NCBI GenBank assembly: GCA_020634975.1
Contig: JACKAQ010000007.1
Coordinates: 1 to 64,000, forward strand
Reading direction: 5' to 3'
DNA: 64,000 nucleotides
Source: JACKAQ01 sp020634975 [NCBI: Calditrichia bacterium]
GTDB taxonomy: Bacteria; Calditrichota; Calditrichia; RBG-13-44-9
Made by a program: the position numbers and the translations under genes. Shown here piece by piece: positions 42,868 through 52,118 of this stretch. The notes under the pieces were generated by a model. It had not been told where the DNA came from. It saw only the letters and a program-made list of their open reading frames with translations, and searched no databases. The first letter of the stretch is position 1. The number at the start of each line of letters is the position of its first letter.

Positions 42868-43194
42868 CATTGCCGGTCTTGAGAACAGAAGTTTTTCAAT
42901 TTAACAAACCCGGAAATTATCAAAAATACGGTTAAATAATAATAAAATATTGAAACTGGAAACATCGATTTATTCTTTTTCGGATAAAACTGCTTTGAGT
43001 TGAGCGGAAAATTGTTGCTAAAAGAAATACACCGCAGTATATTTTTTATTTTCCCGTTATTTTTGCGAAAATAATGCTATTTTTTGATGCCAAAACATTG
43101 GGATACAAGTTAGGTTTTTAGGCAATATTTCAGCACTTTTTATTTTATTGAGTAGAAAAAATCATATCATTCATATTAATCAAAACGGAAATTT
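42868..43194. other. AT-rich divergent intergenic region
   Basis: About 330 bp upstream of yicC. No open frame, tRNA or strong repeat is seen, and no confident promoter for yicC. Confidence 0.5.
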
Positions 43195-44076
43195 ATGAAA
43201 CCGATTTACAGCATGACCGGTTACGCTACCGAAAAAAGCGCGTTATCCAACGGTGAAATTACTTGCGAATTCAGAACACTTAATTCACGCTATTTGGAAA
43301 TATACCTAAAATTGCCGCAGCAATTGCGCAATTATGAAGACGCGTTTAAAAACGTGATCCGAAAGCATATTGACCGGGCAAAAGTAAATTGTGTAATTAC
43401 AATTTCAGAAACCGAAGTGCTGCCGGATATGATGCAAATCAATGCACCGTTGGTTAAAATGTATCGCCGTTTGCTCGAAGATCTCCGGATGAGTGCGGAC
43501 ATCAAAGAACCGTTGAAAATTTCCGATTTTCTGCAATTCAAAGATTTATTTAATATCGCGGAAAACGTGGTAGACGACTCATTAGTACAAGTTGTTGAGA
43601 ATTTGCTGGTTCAGACCATCAAACAACTTAATGTTGCGCGATCCGAAGAAGGTGAAAATTTGCGAAAAGACATGCTCAGTCGCCTCAACAATGTGATGCA
43701 AATGGCTAACGAAGTACAAACTTACGCAGCCCAAAATTCGCGGATGGAATTTCAGAAACAGATGGAACGGCTCAAAAACTTGATTGATGATAACAAGCTC
43801 GATCGCAATCGGCTGGAAATGGAAGTTGCGCTAATTTCCGACCGGGTAGATATCAGCGAAGAAATTGTCCGGCTGAACAGCCATATCGAATTGTTCAAAG
43901 AAGATTTGGAACAGGGTTCGCCCATCGGCAAAAAGCTCAATTTTATTTTGCAGGAAATGCATCGCGAAGCGAACACGATGTCTTCCAAAAATACGCTGAT
44001 CGAGATCAGCCACCGCGTGGTTGCCATTAAAGAAGAAATTGAGCGGATGCGCGAGCAGGTTCAAAATATTGAATAA
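43195..44076 (+). CDS. yicC: YicC/YloC-family endoribonuclease
   Basis: 293 residues. It opens with the family's SMTGYATEKSALSNGEITCE and continues with RTLNSRYLEIYLKLP. The C-terminal DUF1732 part has DRVDISEEIVRLNSHIELF and the strongly conserved GKKLNFILQEMHREANTMSS. The E. coli member is an endoribonuclease. In many genomes yicC precedes gmk; here it stands alone and ends at a terminator (44115-44150). Confidence 0.92.
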   Translation: MKPIYSMTGYATEKSALSNGEITCEFRTLNSRYLEIYLKLPQQLRNYEDAFKNVIRKHIDRAKVNCVITISETEVLPDMMQINAPLVKMYRRLLEDLRMSADIKEPLKISDFLQFKDLFNIAENVVDDSLVQVVENLLVQTIKQLNVARSEEGENLRKDMLSRLNNVMQMANEVQTYAAQNSRMEFQKQMERLKNLIDDNKLDRNRLEMEVALISDRVDISEEIVRLNSHIELFKEDLEQGSPIGKKLNFILQEMHREANTMSSKNTLIEISHRVVAIKEEIERMREQVQNIE

Positions 44077-44114
44077 AAATCTCAGACAATTCTAATAATT
44101 GAAATGTTACAGTT

Positions 44115-44150
44115 ACGCCAATCCAAATTTTTGCGATTGGCGTTTTTTTT
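44115..44150 (+). terminator. intrinsic terminator after yicC
   Basis: ACGCCAATC pairs with GATTGGCGT, then eight T. The A-rich side could also serve the convergent gene at 44162. Confidence 0.88.
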
Positions 44151-44161
44151 GATCAACACTT

Positions 44162-45562
44162 TTATTTATCCAACGCAATAATGCGGGTTTTGGGATGTTT
44201 TGCCAGAAACGCGTTGATGATTTTGCGAATATCCTGATTGTCCGCGCGCTGCTGAATGTGTTCGCCAACGGTGTCTATCGCCAATGCTGAAATCGCATCT
44301 TCAGGGAGAAAACCAAACCCGCGATACAACCCCTGCCGGATCAGCACCACACCTTTTTCATCCGCATTTCTGCCTTTTGTGACAATCAGAAAATCCGGGA
44401 AATCGTAACAAAACTGGTCTATCGCCTGATTTGCGCGCAGGTTGTAATCTTCCGGCGATTCGCTGCCGACGCACGCCCCGTTGCACAATTTGAGATGATA
44501 ATTGAAACACGGTCCGCGATTTTTATACAACCCGCACAATTTTTGGCACAGCCGGTATTTGGTTATAATCCGATCCTGAAAAGATTGCGCCTGCTTTTTG
44601 TTGGAGAAGGCAATCACCAGTTCCCCGTCTATACCGTTTGGTCCTTTCGGGCCAAATCGCTGCAGTGAAAACGTCAAATATCCATCAGCAGAAAGTTGGG
44701 AAAATAGACCGTAGCGATAGCGAATCGTACGTTGGCTGCGGTTAAAAACCGGCTGATGCGTTTTTATTAAATCCGATTCCAGCAGCAGCGCAATCAGTTC
44801 GCTGCCGGTAATTTGGTAATCGATGCGCCGGATGTGGTGCTTCATTTTTAACGATTTCTGCGATTTCAAATCGCCGGAAAAATGGCTCTGCACCCGTTTG
44901 CGAATATTTTTGCTTTTACCCACATAAATTAACCGGTCACGTTCATCATAAAAAAAATAGACGCCACAACCCTCTGCCAACTTGTTGATATCATTGCGGT
45001 TAAGTCCCGGAGGCAAAATGTTTTCCCGGATGTTTTCTTTCAGCGATTCTGTTTCGGAAACCGGACATTTTTCCAATATCTGAAGGTGTTGAAACAGTTG
45101 CAGCGTTGCATTCGCATCTGCCAATGCGCGGTGGGCACCGTTTAACGGAATGTTCAATTTTTTGCACAAATGGCTCAGCTTGTACGATCCAAAATCCGGC
45201 AACAGTTTGCGGCTGAGCCGTTCGGTGCAGAGTTGCTGTCTGCTGAAATTGTAGCCCAACCGCGAAAATTCTTTTCGCAAAAAAGCATAATCGAACCGGG
45301 AATGGTGCGCGACAATAATGCGATTTTCAGTCAATTCGACAATTTTCCGGGCAATTTGGAAAAATTTTGGAGCGTCCGATAATTGTTTGTCAACAACGCC
45401 GGTGAGCCGCTCGATGCCCGGCAGCAATTGAAATTCCGGGTTGACGAGGGTGCAAAAGCTGTCCGTTAATTGCTGTCCGTCGAACTGCAAAATAGCGATT
45501 TCGAAAATCCGGTCAGTTCCCGGATCAAGTCCGGTTGTTTCTAAATCTATGATTGCAAACAT
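44162..45562 (-). CDS. DnaQ-type 3'-5' exonuclease fused to GIY-YIG endonuclease domain
   Basis: A 466-residue nuclease. Residues 1-165 are a DEDDh exonuclease like the DNA polymerase III epsilon chain (Asp6 and Glu8 in FAIIDLETTGLD, HHSRFDYAFLRKEF, AHRALADANATLQLF). A GIY-YIG domain follows (GVYFFYDERDRLIYVGKSKN, then RKRVQSHFS), as in UvrC/Cho, then a UvrC-like cysteine segment (CQKLCGLYKNRGPCFNYHLK). Similar fusions are known in several phyla; a DNA-repair role is likely, the exact substrate unknown. I start at ATG 45562; a GTG at 45589 is also in frame. It lacks the UvrC RNase-H-like half. Confidence 0.88.
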   Translation of the reverse strand: MFAIIDLETTGLDPGTDRIFEIAILQFDGQQLTDSFCTLVNPEFQLLPGIERLTGVVDKQLSDAPKFFQIARKIVELTENRIIVAHHSRFDYAFLRKEFSRLGYNFSRQQLCTERLSRKLLPDFGSYKLSHLCKKLNIPLNGAHRALADANATLQLFQHLQILEKCPVSETESLKENIRENILPPGLNRNDINKLAEGCGVYFFYDERDRLIYVGKSKNIRKRVQSHFSGDLKSQKSLKMKHHIRRIDYQITGSELIALLLESDLIKTHQPVFNRSQRTIRYRYGLFSQLSADGYLTFSLQRFGPKGPNGIDGELVIAFSNKKQAQSFQDRIITKYRLCQKLCGLYKNRGPCFNYHLKLCNGACVGSESPEDYNLRANQAIDQFCYDFPDFLIVTKGRNADEKGVVLIRQGLYRGFGFLPEDAISALAIDTVGEHIQQRADNQDIRKIINAFLAKHPKTRIIALDK

Positions 45563-45745
45563 GTTGCTTTCGCATTTTTCATTAATCACACCACCATATT
45601 TTCCGATAATTCAATCTGCTATTCAATTGAACAGAGAAGAAACGCATTTTTTACACTTTTTTGGTGCTCAAAAATTCACTGAGAAGTTGAAATAAATAAC
45701 ATTTTTTATCGCGTTTCAACAAACAATTTAAACAAGAGTGCATGA

Positions 45746-47185
45746 ATGAGCCTGCCTTCACTATCCCCAGAGGCAAAATTGCAGATTGCAATGGGTATCG
45801 GTAATTCGACAGAGTTGGATGTGCTATTATCAGAAAGTTTGAACGCATATTTGCAACAATGTGGTGCAGTTGCCGGGGAAGTATATTTCAATAAAAAAAG
45901 TGAATCGCAGGAATTTGAATTTAAGCGGGTGTATGGCTTTCATCGGCTCGGCAAAAAACAGGCGCTTTACGATGATTCCGATTTGCTCAACCTTCCCAAA
46001 AATATTGATGAAAGCGTACTGTCACAATTTTTAGCAACGCTGCCACGAGTTGTCGAAGATCCGGAAGGCGATTTCGCAAATTTGATGGCGTTGCCTGATG
46101 TGGGATTGCTGATGTTAATTACGCCAAACGAACCGATGTCTGAAAAAGTAATGCGAGATTTGGTACCATTCAATCATAAACTAGCCGATGCATGTTTGTC
46201 CTGTCTGCAAATTCGCCATCACCAAAAGAAAAATGAGCAACTGAAGCGCCACAACAAAAAACTGCAATCGCGCAATCATGAGTTAAAAAAGGCACGGGAG
46301 CGGTTTATCGGTATCATTGATAATTTTCAGCAACTCACCAGATCGCTCCGGGATTGGGACAAACAATTCCGCAAATTGTATGGCGAAGTTCAGGATATCG
46401 CATTTCAAGTGAGCACAGATGGTATTTTGCAATATATCAGTCCGGCAATTTCAAATTACACGGATTATTCCGCCAACGAAATTCAGGGCAAACTTATCAG
46501 CGAGTTGTTTTTTGATATTAAGGAATACCATCAGTTGCGGGCTGACTTGAAAACGCGCGGACAGGCGTTAAATTTTGAGGCGCATCTGAAAAACAAAAAC
46601 AAAAACATGATTTATGTGAACCTGAATGCCAGCGCCATTTACAACGCACGCGGTGATATTGAAAGCGTGGAAGGCGCCATACTCGATATTTTTGAATGGG
46701 AAATTACCGCAGACGAGGTGAACCTCGCAGTATTTGAGCTCGAACGCAATTTTCAGAAAAAGGAAATTACCCCGGAAATTTTCCAAAAAGAAAAAGCCTA
46801 TCGCATGCATGCCGAAACAGCCATGCGGAAAATCAGCCGGTTGAATGCAGATTTGATAGCGATGATTCCGCAAATGCTGATCGGTGTGGACGAAAATGAT
46901 TGCATCACCCATTGGAACGAAGCTGCAGAACGGGTGACCGGCATTTCGCACAAAAAGGTTATCGGGCAGCCGTTGCTGCGGTGCGGCATTCGCTGGAATT
47001 GGGATAAATTGGTGAAAACGATTTCAACCTGCATTGAAGAAGAACGCCCGATTCGGCTAAAGCATTTCAATTTCACTCGCCCGGACGATCAAAATGGCTG
47101 GCTCGATTTGTCCGTTCGCCCAATATTTGATGACAAAGATAAACCTTCCGGCATTATCATTCTTGGCAGCGAAATAGCCGATTAA
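45746..47185 (+). CDS. PAS-domain sensory protein without an output domain
   Basis: A 479-residue soluble protein. An N-terminal ~155-residue GAF-like region is followed by a coiled coil (KKNEQLKRHNKKLQSRNHEL). A first PAS domain lies at about 215-325 (FQVSTDGILQYISPAI), then a second coiled coil, then a second PAS at about 370-479 (MLIGVDENDCITHWNEAAER, then VTGISHKKVIGQPLL). The chain ends there: no histidine kinase, GGDEF, receiver or DNA-binding domain. It would work through a partner, but no two-component gene is adjacent. There is no frameshift after the end, since the following DNA is a promoter region. Confidence 0.8.
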   Translation: MSLPSLSPEAKLQIAMGIGNSTELDVLLSESLNAYLQQCGAVAGEVYFNKKSESQEFEFKRVYGFHRLGKKQALYDDSDLLNLPKNIDESVLSQFLATLPRVVEDPEGDFANLMALPDVGLLMLITPNEPMSEKVMRDLVPFNHKLADACLSCLQIRHHQKKNEQLKRHNKKLQSRNHELKKARERFIGIIDNFQQLTRSLRDWDKQFRKLYGEVQDIAFQVSTDGILQYISPAISNYTDYSANEIQGKLISELFFDIKEYHQLRADLKTRGQALNFEAHLKNKNKNMIYVNLNASAIYNARGDIESVEGAILDIFEWEITADEVNLAVFELERNFQKKEITPEIFQKEKAYRMHAETAMRKISRLNADLIAMIPQMLIGVDENDCITHWNEAAERVTGISHKKVIGQPLLRCGIRWNWDKLVKTISTCIEEERPIRLKHFNFTRPDDQNGWLDLSVRPIFDDKDKPSGIIILGSEIAD

Positions 47186-47222
47186 CCCCGTTTTTCCCAC
47201 CTGAATTGAATTTTCAACTCTA

Positions 47223-47251
47223 TTGTAAAACCGCAATTTATCCAGTATATT
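47223..47251 (+). promoter_or_regulatory. sigma-70-like promoter of the flavoprotein gene
   Basis: TTGTAA (47223-47228) and TATATT (47246-47251) are separated by 17 bp. It lies 110 bp before the ATG at 47361, with the same GTATATTC core as the integrase promoter. Confidence 0.45.
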
Positions 47252-47360
47252 CTGGCTTGATCTTCGTATTCGGCAACGATTGCCAGTTACATTTGATCCG
47301 GTTTTTTTCCTGAACAGGAAATGGTTTTATTTATCAGATTGAGCGGAGGAATCTCAATTT

Positions 47361-48581
47361 ATGCAGCATCAGTACGACGCAATTATTGTCGGTGGCGGTC
47401 CGGGAGGAGCGACAACCGCATTATACGCAGAGCGGTTGGGATTAAACGTTTTGCTTTTGGATAAAAAACAATTTCCGCGGGATAAAATTTGCGGAGATGC
47501 GATTTCCGGAAAAAGCATTTTATTCCTTCGCGAACTGGGATTAATTGAGCAACTCGAGCGTTCGCCACAGGCGTTTGTCGATTCCATTTTGTTCTCATCC
47601 CCAAATAATACACATGTGAAAATCAAATTGGTGGCATCGGCACAAAACGTTTCTCAGGGATTCGTTTGCCGCAGGGAAGTTTATGACAACATCCTTTTTC
47701 AGGCTGCCAAAGAAAAAGTCGAAACGCGTGAGGGTTTTTCGGTAAAAGATGTTTTGATCGAAAATGGTCAAGTTTACGGCGTAACCGGAGAAGATAATGA
47801 GGGAAAAACGCACGAAATCACCGCAAAAGTAGTGGTTGGCGCGGACGGTTACAACTCGATTCTTTTGCGAAAATTGGGAATGTATGACAACGATCCCGAA
47901 CACATGCTGGTTGCAACCCGCGCCTATTATACCGGCGTAAAAGGCATGACTAACGCGATTGAATTGCACTACGTTGAATCCGTAAATCCCGGTTATTTCT
48001 GGATTTTCCCGTTGGAAAACGGGATGGCAAACGTGGGCATCGGAATGGTTGTTGGCGAATTAAAACGCAAAAATGTGAAACTGCGCCAGGCGCATTTGGA
48101 TGCAGTGAACTCACCGGAATTTCGCGACCGTTTTGCGAATGCGGAATTGATTGGCGATATCGTTGGATGGAATTTACCGGCTGGCAGCAAACGCCGGAAA
48201 GTTCACAGCGATGGCGTCATTTTCATCGGCGATGCTGCCGGACTGATCGACCCGTTTACCGGCGAAGGCATCGGAAATGCGATGGCTTCTGCAAAAATTG
48301 CCGCAGAATGCATTTCTGAATTGGTGAACAGCAATGCTTCCTTCGATGCAAATTCGTTACAAATTTATGAGGAGCGTTTGTGGAAGCGATTGGGTAACGA
48401 ACTCAGCACTGCATACAAATTACAACGCACCGCACGGTACAAATCTTTGGTGAATCTGGTGGTCAAAAAAGCCAGCAAAAATCCCAAGGTATCCGACTGG
48501 ATTTCCGGAATGATTGCCGGAAACATCAGCCGCCGCGAGTTGCTCTCGCCGATGACGTATTTAAAATTGATGTTTAACTAA
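47361..48581 (+). CDS. geranylgeranyl-reductase-family FAD-dependent oxidoreductase
   Basis: A 406-residue flavoprotein. The FAD-binding Rossmann motif is VGGGPGGA (10-17), followed by DKKQFPRDKICGDAISGK, the typical cysteine-containing loop of this family. VVGADGYNSILLRKLG and the second FAD motif GVIFIGDAAGLIDPFTGEGI complete the pattern. Family members saturate prenyl chains of quinones, chlorophyll or lipids; a menaquinone or lipid substrate is possible but not shown. GGAGG stands about 11 bases before the ATG. A small gap separates it from the SDR gene at 48622. Confidence 0.85.
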   Translation: MQHQYDAIIVGGGPGGATTALYAERLGLNVLLLDKKQFPRDKICGDAISGKSILFLRELGLIEQLERSPQAFVDSILFSSPNNTHVKIKLVASAQNVSQGFVCRREVYDNILFQAAKEKVETREGFSVKDVLIENGQVYGVTGEDNEGKTHEITAKVVVGADGYNSILLRKLGMYDNDPEHMLVATRAYYTGVKGMTNAIELHYVESVNPGYFWIFPLENGMANVGIGMVVGELKRKNVKLRQAHLDAVNSPEFRDRFANAELIGDIVGWNLPAGSKRRKVHSDGVIFIGDAAGLIDPFTGEGIGNAMASAKIAAECISELVNSNASFDANSLQIYEERLWKRLGNELSTAYKLQRTARYKSLVNLVVKKASKNPKVSDWISGMIAGNISRRELLSPMTYLKLMFN

Positions 48582-48621
48582 TTGAAAATCATAACGTTAA
48601 CGTAACGGTTAAATTTAAAAT

Positions 48622-49536
48622 ATGCGAATTATTATCACCGGAGCAACTGGCTTTATCGGGAATTATTTGTGCAAATTATTATTGGAGCATAATTACGAAA
48701 TTGTTGTGCTGACCCGCAATGCCAGCAAAGCACGGAAAAATTTTGGCAGCATGGTAACATGCGTCGAATGGGATGCGAGAACCAACAACGGCTGGCAGGA
48801 ATATGCAGAGGGGGCATATGCCATCATCAATTTGGCAGGTGCTGGAATTGCCGATAATTTATGGACAGAAAGTTATAAAAAACAAATACTTGAAAGTCGC
48901 GTCAGCGCCACAAAAGCGGTGGTAATGGCAATAGAAGCTGCCGACGAAAAACCCAAAGTGCTGTTGCAAGGTTCCGCAACCGGCATTTACGCCAGTCGCG
49001 GCGACGAAGTGTTGGATGAAAGTTCTGCTAAAGGTGATAGTTTTTTGGCCGACGTTGTTGACGAGTGGGAGGCAGCCGCCAAATCCGTCGAAAAAATGGG
49101 TGTTCGGGTTTGCTATTTGAGAACCGGCGTTGTTCTCGGAAAAGACGAAGGCATTTTGAAAAAATTGTCGCTTCCGTTCAAATTGTTTGTAGGTGGCACG
49201 CCCGGTAGCGGGAAACAGTGGTTTTCATGGATTCACATCGAAGACGAAGTGAACATCATTTTTCATCTGCTCAAAAACGATGGCGCGGAGGGTGTTTACA
49301 ACCTCGTTTCGCCCGACCCGCTGCGGATGGCCGATTTTTGTCAGCAGATGGGCAGCGTGATCAATCGCCCGTCGTGGATTCCGGTGCCGGCATTTATGCT
49401 GAAGCTGGTGATGGGGCAAATGGCGGAGGAAACCGCATTGGTGAGCCAACGCATTTTACCTCGCCGATTGATGGAAAACGGTTTTCGATTTTCCTATCCC
49501 AGCCTAAAACCCGCTTTGCAAGATTTGCTCGACTAA
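48622..49536 (+). CDS. TIGR01777-type NAD(P)-dependent epimerase/dehydratase-like protein
   Basis: A 304-residue extended SDR with the N-terminal nucleotide motif TGATGFIG (6-13). The family's own signatures are present: NLAGAGIADNLWTESYKKQI, LLQGSATGIYA and QWFSWIHIEDEV. The C-terminal ~50 residues match the short DUF1731 tail (FMLKLVMGQMAEETALVSQR). Function is unassigned in most bacteria. It is 40 bp downstream of the flavoprotein gene and 34 bp upstream of the isocitrate dehydrogenase gene, so a long operon is plausible. Confidence 0.88.
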   Translation: MRIIITGATGFIGNYLCKLLLEHNYEIVVLTRNASKARKNFGSMVTCVEWDARTNNGWQEYAEGAYAIINLAGAGIADNLWTESYKKQILESRVSATKAVVMAIEAADEKPKVLLQGSATGIYASRGDEVLDESSAKGDSFLADVVDEWEAAAKSVEKMGVRVCYLRTGVVLGKDEGILKKLSLPFKLFVGGTPGSGKQWFSWIHIEDEVNIIFHLLKNDGAEGVYNLVSPDPLRMADFCQQMGSVINRPSWIPVPAFMLKLVMGQMAEETALVSQRILPRRLMENGFRFSYPSLKPALQDLLD

Positions 49537-49570
49537 CATTAAATAAAACATAAAGTTACACGGAGGGAAA

Positions 49571-50581
49571 ATGGCATATAATATTACGTTGATTCCAGGT
49601 GATGGCATAGGGCCGGAAGTTGCCCGCGCAACCCAGCAAGTGCTCGCCGCAACCGGCATCGAGATCGAATGGGATGTGCAAATGGCCGGGTCGGATGTGA
49701 TCAATCGTTACGGCACACCACTCCCGGAAGAAGCGCTCGAATCTGTTCGGAAAAATAAAATTGCGCTGAAAGGACCCATTGGCACACCTATCGGAAAAGG
49801 TTTTCGATCGGTAAATGTGGACTTGCGCAAACGGCTCGATCTCTACTGTAATTTCCGCCCGTCGCGTTCCATTCCGGGCGTTAAAAGCCGATACGAAGAT
49901 GTTGACCTCATTGTCGTTCGGGAAAATACCGAAGGACTTTACAGCGGATTGGAACACATTGTTGTGCCCGGCGTGATCGAAAGTCAGCGGATCATCACCG
50001 AAAAAGGCTCGCGCCGAATTATGGAAACGGCGTTCAAAATTGCCAGACGTTATCGCCGTAAAAAGGTAACGGCAGTTCACAAAGCGAATATTCTCAAACT
50101 CAGCGACGGTTTGTTTCTGGAAGTCGCCCGCGAAGTTGCCCGCGATTATCCGGATATCGAATACGATGAATCAATTGTCGATGCCACCGCGATGAAACTG
50201 GTGATTAACCCGTCGCAGTTCGATGTTTTGGTGATGGAAAACCTGTTTGGCGATATCATTTCGGATCTCACCAGCGGACTGATTGGCGGGCTTGGCGTTG
50301 CACCGGCATCCAATTTGGGTGACGGGTACGCGGTTTTTGAAGCTGTTCACGGCAGCGCACCGGACATCGCCGGAAAAGGTGTTGCCAATCCCACCGCGCT
50401 CATCCTCAGTGGCTGTTTGATGCTGGAATTGTTGGAAGAACACGACGCCGCAGATCGCGTTCGTAAAGCCATCAGCAAAGTGATTGGTGAGGGTAAACAT
50501 GTTACCCCGGATCTCGGTGGCAGCGCGAAAACACAGGAATATGTTGACGCACTTTCCGATGTGATACAGGCGATCAAATGA
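49571..50581 (+). CDS. NAD-type isocitrate dehydrogenase (isocitrate/isopropylmalate family)
   Basis: A 336-residue beta-decarboxylating dehydrogenase. It opens ITLIPGDGIGPEV and has VVRENTEGLYSGLEH, which points to isocitrate rather than 3-isopropylmalate as substrate. KANILKLSDGLF, the metal-binding DATAMKLV and LFGDIISDLTSGLIGGLG follow, with the coenzyme loop FEAVHGSAPDIAGKGVANPT. A homoisocitrate or tartrate role cannot be excluded. GGAGGG precedes the ATG. Its stop overlaps the next gene's ATG by 4 bp. Confidence 0.85.
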   Translation: MAYNITLIPGDGIGPEVARATQQVLAATGIEIEWDVQMAGSDVINRYGTPLPEEALESVRKNKIALKGPIGTPIGKGFRSVNVDLRKRLDLYCNFRPSRSIPGVKSRYEDVDLIVVRENTEGLYSGLEHIVVPGVIESQRIITEKGSRRIMETAFKIARRYRRKKVTAVHKANILKLSDGLFLEVAREVARDYPDIEYDESIVDATAMKLVINPSQFDVLVMENLFGDIISDLTSGLIGGLGVAPASNLGDGYAVFEAVHGSAPDIAGKGVANPTALILSGCLMLELLEEHDAADRVRKAISKVIGEGKHVTPDLGGSAKTQEYVDALSDVIQAIK

Positions 50582-51570
50582 AAGCAATTTTACCAAAAGA
50601 ACCCGGTGGACCGGATGTTCTTGTGATGGTCGAATATCCCACACCCGAACCTGCCGGACATGAATTGTTGGTTCGCGTAAAAGCCACAGCGCTCAACCGG
50701 GCGGATTTGTTGCAACGTGAAGGCAAATATCCGCCGCCAAAAGGCGAAAGCCCGGTACTCGGTCTGGAAATGGCCGGCGAAGTGGAAAAAGTCGGTTCGG
50801 CGGTTTCCGGCTGGCGAAAAGGTGACCGCGTTTGCGCGTTGCTTCCCGGCGGCGGCTACGCCGAATATGTGACAATTCCCGCAAAAATGGCCATCCCGAT
50901 TCCGGAAAATATGAGTTATGAAAATGCCGCAGCCATTCCGGAAGTGTTTTTAACCGCGTTTCAGGCACTCTATTGGCTCGGCGGTATCAAATCCAGCGAC
51001 AATGTGCTGATTCACGCCGGTGCCAGCGGCGTCGGAACGGCAGCGATTCAACTGGTTCGCGGTGCGGGCGGCGTGCCGTTTGTGACCGCCGGATCGGCAA
51101 AAAAACTGGATTTCTGCACACAACTCGGCGCAAAAATGGCCATCAATTACAAAGCCGGTGATTTCCTGCCGGATATTCTGGAAGCCACTGAAAATCGCGG
51201 CGTCGATATCATTCTGGATTTCGTCGGCTCGCCGTACTGGGCGCAAAATATCGATGCGCTGGCAACCGACGGGCGGCTGATTATTTTGGCAACGATGGGC
51301 GGCGGAAAAGTGGATTCACTCGATTTGCGTAAAATTCTGGTGAAGCGATTGCGCGTTATCGGCACAACCCTTCGCGCCCGAGATCTCGAATATAAACAAC
51401 AGCTTACCAATGATTTTGTCCGCAATATTTTATCCGGTTTCGAAGAAGGCACATACGAGCCGGTTGTCCACGAAATTTTGCCGTGGCGACAGGTGAAGCA
51501 GGCTCACCGGATGATGGAAGACAATCAGAATATCGGTAAAATTGTGCTGCAGGTTGGGGAGGAGAGCTGA
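50578..51570 (+). CDS. NAD(P)H quinone oxidoreductase, PIG3 family
   Basis: A 330-residue zinc-free medium-chain dehydrogenase. It has ATALNRADLLQREGKYPPP and LGLEMAGEVEKVG, typical of the PIG3/quinone-oxidoreductase branch, and the nucleotide-binding HAGASGVGTAAIQLVRGAGG. It reduces quinones with NADPH in studied relatives. Translation is coupled to the isocitrate dehydrogenase gene by the ATGA overlap, and the cupin gene begins one base after its stop. Confidence 0.9.
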   Translation: MKAILPKEPGGPDVLVMVEYPTPEPAGHELLVRVKATALNRADLLQREGKYPPPKGESPVLGLEMAGEVEKVGSAVSGWRKGDRVCALLPGGGYAEYVTIPAKMAIPIPENMSYENAAAIPEVFLTAFQALYWLGGIKSSDNVLIHAGASGVGTAAIQLVRGAGGVPFVTAGSAKKLDFCTQLGAKMAINYKAGDFLPDILEATENRGVDIILDFVGSPYWAQNIDALATDGRLIILATMGGGKVDSLDLRKILVKRLRVIGTTLRARDLEYKQQLTNDFVRNILSGFEEGTYEPVVHEILPWRQVKQAHRMMEDNQNIGKIVLQVGEES

Positions 51571-51571
51571 T

Positions 51572-52084
51572 TTGCAAACCGTGCATTCCGCAAATTATTG
51601 GATCGACAAACTGAACCTCACAAAACATCCCGAAGGTGGATATTTTAAAGAAATTTACCGATCAGCAGAATCTGTTATTGGCGATGCGCTGCCGCAGCGA
51701 TTCGGCGGCGCCCGCAGTTTTGGCACATCCATTTATTTTCTGCTCAAAAGCAACGAGTTTTCCGCACTGCACCGCATTGCATCCGATGAAATCTGGCATT
51801 TTTACGCCGGATCGCCGCTGACCATTTATTCGATCAATCCAAACGGTGTGTTGTCACATATTTTTTTGGGTAACGATTTTGATTCCGGTGAGATGTTTCA
51901 GGCAGTTGTGCCGGCGGGCAGTTGGTTTGGTGCAAATGTGCAAACGCCTGCGAGCTTCGCATTGGTTGGTTGCACTGTCGCACCCGGATTTGATTTCGCA
52001 GATTTTGAAATGGGAAATCGCGAAATTTTGCTAACGCGATTTCCCCAACACAAAAATATTATTGAAATGCTTACGCATGGATGA
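51572..52084 (+). CDS. cupin-fold protein, DUF985 family
   Basis: A 170-residue protein. The start TTG at 51572 is indicated by GGAGGAG at 51558-51564 inside the end of the preceding gene. It has LTKHPEGGYFKEIYRS, SIYFLLKSNEFSALHRIASD, EIWHFYAGSPLTIY and AGSWFGANV, which together are the DUF985 cupin pattern with its candidate metal ligands. The biochemical role is unknown. It is the last gene of the plus-strand operon, convergent with the transsulfuration gene 34 bp away. Confidence 0.88.
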   Translation: MQTVHSANYWIDKLNLTKHPEGGYFKEIYRSAESVIGDALPQRFGGARSFGTSIYFLLKSNEFSALHRIASDEIWHFYAGSPLTIYSINPNGVLSHIFLGNDFDSGEMFQAVVPAGSWFGANVQTPASFALVGCTVAPGFDFADFEMGNREILLTRFPQHKNIIEMLTHG

Positions 52085-52118
52085 TGTTTTCAATACGTCA
52101 TTCAGACCGATGGAAATC

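Noticed and set aside
45562-45589. Calling the nuclease fusion a plain UvrC
   Set aside because: The protein has a DEDDh exonuclease in front and lacks the C-terminal RNase-H-like nuclease and HhH domains of UvrC.
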